Below are positions 8,624 through 16,363 of a DNA stretch of 64,000 nt, piece after piece. A program made the translations under genes and the position numbers. Below the pieces are notes generated by a model that was given only the letters and a program-made list of their open reading frames with translations, was not told the origin of the DNA and ran no database searches. The DNA lies in contig NZ_CP116888.1 in NCBI RefSeq assembly GCF_028421645.1, positions 124,001 to 188,000 on the forward strand, given 5' to 3'. Origin of the DNA: Aneurinibacillus sp. Ricciae_BoGa-3. Its GTDB lineage: Bacteria > Bacillota > Bacilli > Aneurinibacillales > Aneurinibacillaceae. Each line of letters begins with the position of its first letter. Positions within the stretch are counted from its first letter, which is position 1.

Positions 8624-8950
8624 TTAGAGAATTTCGATTTGTCTATAGCATTTATGCAATTCCATCTGTCCATCGTCTCCATCAACAACCGCTACTTTTA
8701 TAAAATCATTCATCGTTACTTGATAAATGAAATCACTGTCATCAAATTTTACTGAATCGGAGAAGAAAATTTCTTTATTATTTTTATCGAAAAAACCTGT
8801 TGTTTGGTCGCAACTAACAACATTCCAAACATTCGTATCAATTGGAAAATGTAATATTCCATTCATTTCTGACATCAAAGAAGTTACAATCGTTATTTCT
8901 TCCCCATCTGCTTTGGTTTTTAATTTAATTCTAAATTTATCATTTAACAT
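8624..8950 (-). CDS. YopX-like protein
   Basis: 108 residues. TTGFFDKNNKEIFFSDSVKF matches the core of YopX-family proteins of SPbeta-like phages (TGLKDKNGKEIYEGDIVKF type), followed by a strand-rich C-terminus. Members are common small phage proteins of unknown function. The similarity is by eye and the ends diverge. Confidence 0.6.
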   Translation of the reverse strand: MLNDKFRIKLKTKADGEEITIVTSLMSEMNGILHFPIDTNVWNVVSCDQTTGFFDKNNKEIFFSDSVKFDDSDFIYQVTMNDFIKVAVVDGDDGQMELHKCYRQIEIL

Positions 8951-9014
8951 ATCCTATACTCCTTCAAATTCAGTTTGCCATATGGGTCTTCATCACAACC
9001 AAAGTACAAGGTAG

Positions 9015-9584
9015 TCATCTATTTTTCTGAAAATCTATTTCTGATTGTTTCGTTTCGTATGTTTTGAGGTACTCTATAAATGGCTTAAACGCCTTATCTG
9101 GTTTAAACCCGTACCGTTTTCTTTTCAGGCGGTTCCAGGCTTCATCAAATCCCTGTTCTTCACTGAGTAACCACAAAACAAATGTGGCACTTCTCGATTT
9201 CCCCTCATGACAAGTAATAAGAAATCCATCTTCTTGTGTTCTGGCATCTACTAACCGTTTGGCTACTTTCCAAGACGATTTTGCTCGTTCCAAGTCACCA
9301 TCCCTAAATGGAATCGATATATAGGTAACAGAAGACGGAATATAAATTTTACGGTTATCCTGTCGGCTATCTCGAAAATCAATCCAGATATTCACTTTGG
9401 GTTGAACCTCAATCGTTTTTCCTTCCATCAAAGCCTTTTTATCCTGAAACGTAAAATCTCTCCCATACAGAGGAACGTCCACATCATCTTCTCCGCCGAC
9501 CCACAGCCAATCGGATATTCTCGTGATACCAATCCCATAAACATCCGCTAAATCATAAATGTTATCATAAAGGTTAAACGACAT
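9015..9584 (-). CDS. dual-specificity protein phosphatase-like protein
   Basis: About 189 residues. The catalytic P-loop CHEGKSRS fits CX5R(S/T). Upstream, a DF...R stretch (IWIDFRDSRQD) and downstream FVLWLLSEEQGF fit the cysteine phosphatase fold. It would dephosphorylate phosphoproteins or other phosphate esters in the cytoplasm. GGAGGGG lies just before a pair of ATGs (9587 and 9584); 9584 gives the better spacing than the TTG at 9608. Whether it targets host or element proteins is unknown. Confidence 0.8.
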   Translation of the reverse strand: MSFNLYDNIYDLADVYGIGITRISDWLWVGGEDDVDVPLYGRDFTFQDKKALMEGKTIEVQPKVNIWIDFRDSRQDNRKIYIPSSVTYISIPFRDGDLERAKSSWKVAKRLVDARTQEDGFLITCHEGKSRSATFVLWLLSEEQGFDEAWNRLKRKRYGFKPDKAFKPFIEYLKTYETKQSEIDFQKNR

Positions 9585-9670
9585 CATTTCCCCTCCTTTT
9601 TTCTTCAACTAATCCTTCTGAAACGGTAATTGCATCTCTTGAAACAAACCGATTTGTAGCCCAATGGTTG

Positions 9671-9964
9671 TTATGGTTGCTCCGTCCCTTCTATCTCAGT
9701 AGTTCTATTCTTGTTTATTGCTTCAAAGTCTGAATCAATCCACTTCTCTGCCGCTTCACAAGCCGATTCAAGGGTTGGGTACTCACCGTATGTAGTTGGT
9801 TTCCAATGCGAGTTAAAGGATGTCCCTTGTGGTGTCTTAATCGAGAAATAATGATATGGATGACCTGGTGTATAAATCACTTCCGCTACATATTTTTTCT
9901 TTCGCCCTCTATGGATAATTCGTCTGTCCCAAACGTCTTTGTTTTCTAATTTCCTGAATTTCAT
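9671..9964 (-). CDS. hypothetical protein
   Basis: 97 residues. ATG at 9964 follows AAGGGGG; the longer frame runs into the promoter and is rejected. Basic N-terminus, then strands with aromatic residues (YTPGHPYHYFSI) and a helical C-terminus. It has its own strong promoter with a direct repeat around the -10, so it may be a regulated gene. Family not recognised. Confidence 0.65.
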   Translation of the reverse strand: MKFRKLENKDVWDRRIIHRGRKKKYVAEVIYTPGHPYHYFSIKTPQGTSFNSHWKPTTYGEYPTLESACEAAEKWIDSDFEAINKNRTTEIEGTEQP

Positions 9965-9986
9965 ACCGAACCCCCTTTTTAATTTT

Positions 9987-10038
9987 TCCTCAATTCGTGT
10001 CTTATAAACAAAGTATAGCACCGTCCTCAATTCGTGTC
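9987..10038 (-). repeat. 15-bp direct repeat flanking the -10 box
   Basis: TCCTCAATTCGTGTC (plus strand) occurs at 9987-10001 and again at 10024-10038, 37 bp apart. One copy covers part of the -35/spacer, the other lies just downstream of the -10. Probable repressor or activator sites (inference). Confidence 0.6.
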
Positions 10039-10040
10039 AA
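10012..10040 (-). promoter_or_regulatory. strong sigma-A-type promoter
   Basis: Minus-strand TTGACA (10040-10035), 17-base spacer, TATACT (10017-10012). It drives the gene starting at 9964. A TTGACTATA element lies immediately upstream. Confidence 0.75.
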
Positions 10041-10054
10041 TGCTTATAGTCAAT

Positions 10055-10085
10055 GAAAAACAGGAACGTTTTTGTTCATTCCTGT
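10055..10085 (-). terminator. rho-independent terminator
   Basis: ACAGGAA/TTCCTGT stem and Ts on the minus strand, directly after the helicase gene that stops at 10087. Confidence 0.75.
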
Positions 10086-10086
10086 T

Positions 10087-12627
10087 TCAGCTTGTCATTT
10101 CAACAAGACGTTCTTTAAGGCTGGTGTAACGTTTTCTCGTCTTTTGTGTGCGAATCGCATGAAGAATAGAAGCCGCTTGTCCAACCACCACAGAAAAATT
10201 TTGCGCTCTGGTATAACCTGTATAAAACAGATTGTTATCAAGCATGTGGTAATTTTCTTTCATAATCGGGATAATCACCGCTCGCCACTGGCTCCCCTGC
10301 GATTTGTGGATAGTGAGGGCGAAAGCGTGGTCTAGTTCAGCAAAGTGGTCATCATAAAAGACATATCCATCTTCATAGCGCACGATGATTCGTGTTTTAT
10401 ACGGGTCACTCTTTTTACCCTTGACGATATCTTCAATAACCCCAGTTTCCCCATTTGTGATACCTGTCATCTCATAATCTTGGTGATAAATAGCAAACTT
10501 GTCTTTGATATACCAAAGCATGTCATAGTTATTGCGAATATGAATAACTTTATCGCCTCGTTTAAAAAAGAGATTCACCAACTCTTCCTTTTTCGTACGA
10601 TGATTGAATACCGCAATTTTTTTATTAAGCACCTTGGTATCTTCATTATCGGGGTTAAATTCCTGCTGTATGAGATAATTCATCGCATAGGTTCCCACTA
10701 AACTACTCTTTTGAGGACATAAAACCTGAATATCTTCTATACCATAATGCTTGACTTTCTGTACTTCTCGAATGGATTTAATGAGGGCGAGTTGCGCATC
10801 AAGCATGGATTCTTTTCGAAGCACAAAGGCATCTTGGGTATCGTGACAGGTTGAAATCATTTCACCCGCAATCATACGATTCGCATTACGGATAATCCCT
10901 GAATCTTTTCCTTGTCGTTTCACGACGTTTAACGTTACAATTCTAAGCACATGACTTTCAATAAGGTCAAGTAGCACATTCCCCGCTCCCACACTTGGTA
11001 GCTGTTTAGTATCTCCCAAGAAAATCACTTTCGTTTCATCTGGAATGGCAGAAAGAAGGTTTTTCGCAAGCAAAATATCCACCATCGAACTTTCATCCAC
11101 CACAATGCAATCGGCATCAAGCGGATTGCTTTCATTGTGTTCAAACCCTGCATCAGGTTTGAATTTTAATCCACGATGAATGGTCATACAGGCTATCCCT
11201 GTTGCTTTTCCTGCTACCTTACTCGCCTTTCCAGTGGGGGCAAAAACTTTCACATCTAATCTACGGTTTAATTTTTCATATTGCATCGCAAGAACACGAA
11301 GAATGAGATTTAAACTAAAGGTTTTGCCACACCCTGCACTTCCGTTAAGAATGAAAAATCCTCCCTTTCCCCTGGTGAATTCGATTACCGCTTCTCGTTG
11401 TTTTTCCTCCAAAGAAATGCCTTCTGATTTTAAAAGTTGATTGAGGTCTTCTTCCGCATTTGTAAATTCTTTGGTGCTGTTATGGGTTAAGGCAATAACC
11501 CGTGAGGCAACCTTTCGTTCCGCCTCATAGATGTCAGGAAGGTAAACCTTGTCGTCATCCACGATGACTTTATTTTGAGTCGCTAGGTTGTCCAATTCTT
11601 TTTGAATATCAGAGCGGTTAGTGCGAATCACAACAAATCGTTTCTTCTCTTTCTCGAAGCGGTTTGTTTCATAACGGTATTGTTTAAATTGTTGCGAAAG
11701 CTGTTTGTACCGTATGGGAAAAACAAATCCCCCAATCTGATAGTAAATCGTATCTTTTCCTCGATAATCTTTCAGTAACGTCACCATTTCTTCTTCAGTA
11801 AGACGAACGGTAAGCACTTCTTTGGCTCGTTCCAGCATCTCCTCCGTAGGTAAATAGCAATGTCCTTGTGAAGTGGCTTCTTTTAGAATATGACGAATAG
11901 CCTCCTGTATCCGATACATTCCCTGTGGGTCATACCCAAAGTCTCTGGCAATCTTATCGGCTTTCTCAAAAGCAAAGGTTGGGAATTCATCCGTGAGAAG
12001 AAAAGGATTTTGTTTGATTTTCTCTAGTACACCCTCTTTATATCGTTCAAACAATTTTTTCGCTTGTCGTAAGTTAAGTCCAAACTCCAATAACTGATTT
12101 AAAGAATCCTGACTTTCTTCCGATTTTTGAATCGTGTCCTGCCAACTTAACACGGATTTTTTTTCAATCTCATTGACTTCATTGGCAATTTTATTAGGGT
12201 CTTTCGCTACGAGGTCGAGGACTTCTTCTCCATACAATTCATAGAGATATTCCACATTTTTATAAAGTCCATCGAAGTTTTTTAGGTACGCAACAATTCC
12301 GTTTTTAGTCACAGGACGAGTCACTTTTGCAATCTCTACGGACAGTTGTTTCTCTCCCCTAAAATCGACGACTTTACCTTTCATTTCATAGGTGTTGCCT
12401 AAGAGTAAAGCGGTAGGAAAAATTCCCGATACTTTTATTCGGTCACCTTTTTCGTCTTCTCCCTGATAAATACCATATCCGCTTTCTTCTCGGTAGGTAA
12501 AAGCCCGTTCAATTACAATTTTTTTCGTTAAGAATGTATAGAGGGGAATTTCTTCTAACGCATCTAATTTATGATTGGTAATTCCGAAGTTAAAACCACC
12601 GCCAGGAGCCTCTTTAATTTCAAACAT
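10087..12627 (-). CDS. RecD2-like superfamily 1 DNA helicase
   Basis: 846 residues. Walker A GSAGCGKT (about residue 430), motif II VVDESSM, GDTKQLPSVGAGN, and a C-terminal LTIHKSQGSQW motif are those of RecD2/TraA-type 5'-3' helicases. The N-terminal 350 residues hold an OB-like region (GIFPTALLLGNTYEMKGK) and helix-hairpin-helix-like repeats, as in RecD2. RecD2 enzymes unwind DNA during replication-associated repair. A full paralogue is at 23405-25948. ATG at 12627 follows AAAGGAGAG. Confidence 0.88.
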   Translation of the reverse strand: MFEIKEAPGGGFNFGITNHKLDALEEIPLYTFLTKKIVIERAFTYREESGYGIYQGEDEKGDRIKVSGIFPTALLLGNTYEMKGKVVDFRGEKQLSVEIAKVTRPVTKNGIVAYLKNFDGLYKNVEYLYELYGEEVLDLVAKDPNKIANEVNEIEKKSVLSWQDTIQKSEESQDSLNQLLEFGLNLRQAKKLFERYKEGVLEKIKQNPFLLTDEFPTFAFEKADKIARDFGYDPQGMYRIQEAIRHILKEATSQGHCYLPTEEMLERAKEVLTVRLTEEEMVTLLKDYRGKDTIYYQIGGFVFPIRYKQLSQQFKQYRYETNRFEKEKKRFVVIRTNRSDIQKELDNLATQNKVIVDDDKVYLPDIYEAERKVASRVIALTHNSTKEFTNAEEDLNQLLKSEGISLEEKQREAVIEFTRGKGGFFILNGSAGCGKTFSLNLILRVLAMQYEKLNRRLDVKVFAPTGKASKVAGKATGIACMTIHRGLKFKPDAGFEHNESNPLDADCIVVDESSMVDILLAKNLLSAIPDETKVIFLGDTKQLPSVGAGNVLLDLIESHVLRIVTLNVVKRQGKDSGIIRNANRMIAGEMISTCHDTQDAFVLRKESMLDAQLALIKSIREVQKVKHYGIEDIQVLCPQKSSLVGTYAMNYLIQQEFNPDNEDTKVLNKKIAVFNHRTKKEELVNLFFKRGDKVIHIRNNYDMLWYIKDKFAIYHQDYEMTGITNGETGVIEDIVKGKKSDPYKTRIIVRYEDGYVFYDDHFAELDHAFALTIHKSQGSQWRAVIIPIMKENYHMLDNNLFYTGYTRAQNFSVVVGQAASILHAIRTQKTRKRYTSLKERLVEMTS

Positions 12628-12714
12628 TATGTCTCTCTCCTTTCTTTCTTTTTTATCCTATGTAGAAGGAATTGGTTACATAAGAGTTTTATTGTTTAGT
12701 CACCTTTATTCTAA

Positions 12715-12732
12715 TTGACTATATGTTATAAT
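12715..12732 (+). promoter_or_regulatory. TTGACT/TGnTATAAT promoter element
   Basis: TTGACTATATGTTATAAT: an extended -10 (TGTTATAAT) directly behind a TTGACTATA box. The same 18-base arrangement occurs upstream of the third paralogue (19274). It lies 72 bases before the TTG start at 12804. Confidence 0.6.
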
Positions 12733-12803
12733 ACCATTTATATTGTTTATAATTTATTTTAAAACTTTATATTTACCTATAATTAGAAAGGGGTTCTTAA
12801 ATC

Positions 12804-15520
12804 TTGAAAAAAAATACAAAGAAAATGACAAAGATGCTGACGGGAGGTGTCTTAGCTACTTCCCTATTATCTCCAGTAGTCGCCTCACCCTTAACCGTTC
12901 ATGCCGCCACTTCTGCAAGCGTGAGCGATTCACAAAGCCAGCTACCTAAATTCACATCCTTTACAGACCTTCCAGGAATAAGCGATAATGCATATTCTGC
13001 AACTAAGGCGACCGTTTCTGCTAAAACTATAGATAATGGCATAATCGCCATCCAATGGAATGGTTATACAAACTGGAGGGACAATCTTGTAAAAATAGAC
13101 GCATCAGGAAAAATTGTATCTAGAGCCGTTTTGCCCGACAAAGATTTTGTTGCAAAAGGCATTACACAAGCACCAGATGGAAATTTCATTGTCGTGGGTT
13201 CTACCTATGATTGGGGTTGGAATCGGAATTGGAACGTAATTACAAAATTCGATGTAAATGGTCATCAAATTTGGAGCACGAATGTTCCAATCGATATGGG
13301 TATTGGTATAAACGCCGTGGCAAAAACTTCTGATGGAAATTATATCGGCGTGGGACCGCATGGGTGGACTAAATTTGATGACAATGGAAAAGTGATATGG
13401 ACTAATTTTGATACCCAAGCTTTTACATTGACTTCTGCCACGCCTACTTCCGATGGTGGAGTTATAGCCGCTGGTTATCTCGCTTCACATGGTTCAAAAA
13501 CGTCAGTCATTGTTCGTATCGATGGCAAGGGAAATGAAGTTTGGAAAAAATATTTTAATCCAAGCGTGGAAAATGCTTTCAATGGAATCGCTCCCACATC
13601 CGATGGCGGATTTGTAGTATCAGGGATTGACCGTGAATGGGATTTAATGGGTATGGTGGAATTGCAAAATATGACGCAAACGGAAACCAAATATGGTGGA
13701 AAAAAGTAGATTCTCAACTCGCTTCGGTAAGCTCTACTTCCGATGGATTTCTAGTTGGAGCCATGCAACGTAGCTTGATTCCAGCCATCATTAAATATGA
13801 TAATAACGGAAACAAACAGTGGCTCTTAAATAATACCTCTCACTACGCTTCCAATTACTATGATTTATCTGCAAGGAATGTTTCCCAGATACTTCTGATT
13901 TCTGACAATGAATTTGTTGCACTGGATGGATATGGTTTTAATCATTACAATGGTGGCGGAAATTCTATTCAATCCATCAACACTTCTTTAAATCAACTTA
14001 AAACCTCATTAAATCAAGCTGACCTGGATAAAGTAATGGCGTTAATTAACGCTCTTCCTGATAGCACTCCTGAAAAGGCTACGCTATTACTTCAAGCCAA
14101 AGCCATCCAAGCCCAAATTGATGTAAAAACCCTTACCAGTAGCGTTAATCAAGCGGATTTAACGAACTTAACTACGGTCAATCAGCTTCAAACAAAAATA
14201 GATTCGGTTTCGGCTTCTGTAAATCAATACGTAACGGACGCTACCCTAAAAGCAAACTTGTTACAACAAATTGTTGTGTTACAAGAAAAAGTTAATGAAG
14301 CCAAAGGAACCCTTATGGTTGTGGACGCTGAAAACACTGCTTCTGCAGGTTTAACTACGCTCGATTCGGTTACATTAGCACAAGGCAAAGTGGATACGGC
14401 TACCGATTTTATCAACAACAAGGTAACAGACAAAACTGTACAGTCCACTCTCAACCAACGTCTAGCGGTGGTTCAAGAGAAAATCAACGAAGGCAAAGCG
14501 ACCATTTTAACTGGACAAGCTGAAAATGACCTCACTAGTGATAGCGTGACGCTTGCTCAATCCGCAATCGATACGGTTAAGGATACAACCGTAAAAGACA
14601 GCCTACAAGCTCGATTAAATGTGGTTAAACAAGTCATTCAAGCCACGGATGACACCAACAAATTAAAGGATTCACTCTCCTCATTTGAAAAGACTTTAAA
14701 CCAAACGGATTTATCCAAAGCGAATTTCAATAATCAGAATGTGTTAGATAGGTTGAAAAATATTTTCAAAGGCAACTATAAGCCTGCACTTACGGTTATG
14801 GACACGCTCAAAGCTTCATTGAAAGACATTCAAACCCAAGCAGATGTGGTCGCAAAAGAAGTTACAGCCTTACCTGACAGTACCGTGGCGACTATTGTTC
14901 AACGCAAAGCGGATTTAAATACGCAAGTGAACAACGTGCAACAGGTGTCGAATGTCCTTAAAGCTATTTTGGATGCAAACTCCATAGGTGGTCAGAATGA
15001 GCATGGAAATATCGAATCTGCTCTCCAGTTAGAGAATGAACATAATAAAGCGATGAAATCAGTTAAGCCAAATGTCAACTATCTGCTTGCAAGAGAAGCC
15101 ATTCACCTATCTGCTAATAAGAATTTGTATGATGTAACCATGCCTGTCTTGCCTTCCAAAGAAAACATTAAAGCGAATGGAGAACAATCTGCTTCCGCTA
15201 CAACAGGCAGTATTTTTGAGAAGAATCACTTTGCGAACGATGGCATTGCACCTCAACCAAAAACGGTTATACTCGGCTCCATTCTTACTGACAAACTTGG
15301 AGCGAAACAAGACATCCACTTCTTATCTGTGAACCATTCGTTGGCAACAATGGACGACCAGGGAAACACCACACTCCAGTACAAAACCTTAACGGTTCAT
15401 GGCAAAGAGGTTAAGCTGTTACTACAGGGTATGGATAACCTCATTGCGTACAGTTCGAAAGGCTATATCGATATCTACACCCTTATTAATCAAGGACATT
15501 CTCAACCAAACGAAAAATGA
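12804..15520 (+). pseudogene. secreted beta-propeller surface protein, frameshifted (first of three paralogues)
   Basis: Starts at TTG 12804 behind AGAAAGGGG with a signal peptide ending near VHAA. The first frame (to 13709) carries propeller-like repeats; around 13630-13645 (GAATGGGATTTAATGGG) the homology passes to the -1 frame, which runs from 13637 to 15520. Joining the frames needs one added base. The rest matches the paralogues at 16364 and 19355: helical LNQ-rich modules, then a C-terminal domain with HFANDG and LATMDDQGN. No slippery heptamer lies in the zero frame, so a mutation or sequencing indel is likelier than programmed frameshifting. Confidence 0.8.
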
Positions 15521-15529
15521 TAAACAAGG

Positions 15530-15553
15530 ATGACGAGAATTATCTCGTCATTT
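15530..15553 (+). terminator. rho-independent terminator
   Basis: ATGACGAGA/TCTCGTCAT stem with an ATTA loop, followed by TTTC, just after the stop at 15520. A near-copy sits at 16126-16154. Confidence 0.65.
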
Positions 15554-15689
15554 CAGAGTGTATACAAAATCACTTTTTCAAATAGAGAGCTAAAGAAAAA
15601 GGCTATACGGATTATTGAGTTGAAAACAATAGGTTCAAGTATTGCAAAAATATTTCAATCTAAAGTTGAATAGTCGTACTGTTTAGCAG

Positions 15690-15908
15690 TTAATTACGTT
15701 CAAGTAAAGCAAAATCATAGTTTGATTCGAATCGTATTGTTAGTTGTGGGTTTACATCATTTCCTAGATACCCAAGCAAACATTTTGCATTTAAAATCCA
15801 ACTCTGTATTTACATCTTCTAAACGAAAATATTAGGGAACACCTGTAATGCATGATTTATAATGCTCTTTAAAGCAATTTCTTGGTTTAAATGTTCGATT
15901 TGGCTCAT
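15690..15908 (-). pseudogene. small hypothetical gene with two frame breaks
   Basis: ATG at 15908 with AAAGGAG upstream opens a 29-residue frame (MSQIEHLNQEIALKS...). Protein-like sequence continues in a second frame (RLEDVNTELDFKCK) and a third (GYLGNDVNPQLTIRFESNYD, then ALLERN and stop). One missing and one extra base restore a reading frame of about 72 residues. The product is not recognised. It lies alone in a non-coding stretch between the first two secreted-protein genes. Confidence 0.5.
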
Positions 15909-15936
15909 TATAATTCTCCTTTATTAAGGTGAAGAG

Positions 15937-16000
15937 ATTTCAACACGATAATCCGATTTGCAATGATTTGCAAAGTCTATTTCAACACGTTATTCCGAAT
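15937..16000. repeat. two copies of a dispersed 22-bp repeat
   Basis: ATTTCAACACGATAATCCGA (15937-) and ATTTCAACACGTTATTCCGA (15979-), 42 bp apart in the same orientation, upstream of the broken gene at 15908. Related copies occur at 40313, 40622 and 50543. The rest of 15521-16363 holds terminators, a hairpin and a promoter but no other gene that I can see. Confidence 0.5.
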
Positions 16001-16099
16001 AACCAAGAAAAAGTGGTTTTTGTTTCTTTATTACAGTATATCTAGATGAATTTCAGTGATATACAACTATATGTTGATTTGAAAATTAAGGAAGAAAGT

Positions 16100-16122
16100 G
16101 GCTGTCGACAAAGTCGACAGCC
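16100..16122. other. perfect 10-bp hairpin
   Basis: GGCTGTCGAC and GTCGACAGCC around an AAA loop, with no T-run of its own; it lies four bases before a duplicated terminator. It could be the end of a lost mobile element or an RNA-processing or stabilising structure. Confidence 0.5.
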
Positions 16123-16125
16123 AGG

Positions 16126-16154
16126 GATGAAGAGAATTATCTCGTCATTTTTTT
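16126..16154 (+). terminator. terminator, near-copy of 15530-15553
   Basis: GATGAAGAGAATTATCTCGTC followed by seven Ts; it differs from the first copy by one stem mismatch. The two copies bracket about 570 bp that may have been inserted or duplicated. Confidence 0.55.
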
Positions 16155-16269
16155 ATTGGAACGAACGCTTGTTTCTTGCTCGTTAGGTATATACTTGACA
16201 CAATTTTTATAATAAAAAGATTATATCGCTCTCTGTTAGGACCAATCTAATTTCATTTTCGTTATTTTA

Positions 16270-16298
16270 TTGACTGTAAAGTATTATATTATTAATAT
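16270..16298 (+). promoter_or_regulatory. sigma-A-type promoter
   Basis: TTGACT, 17-base spacer, TAATAT, ending 66 bases before the ATG at 16364. Confidence 0.6.
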
Positions 16299-16363
16299 TG
16301 ATTATAGTAATAATATATTTAATAAAAATCATAACAGGATAAAGAAAGGAGCAATACATTTAC

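Noticed and set aside
12715..12732. Phage-RNAP-specific promoter class
   Set aside because: The same TTGACT boxes have canonical sigma-A -10 elements at 17 bases at the tRNA and NrtR promoters, so host sigma-A is enough to explain most of them.
13621..13660. Programmed -1 frameshift in the first secreted-protein gene
   Set aside because: No X XXY YYZ heptamer in the zero frame, and the two paralogues are continuous, so a deletion or sequencing error is the simpler reading.
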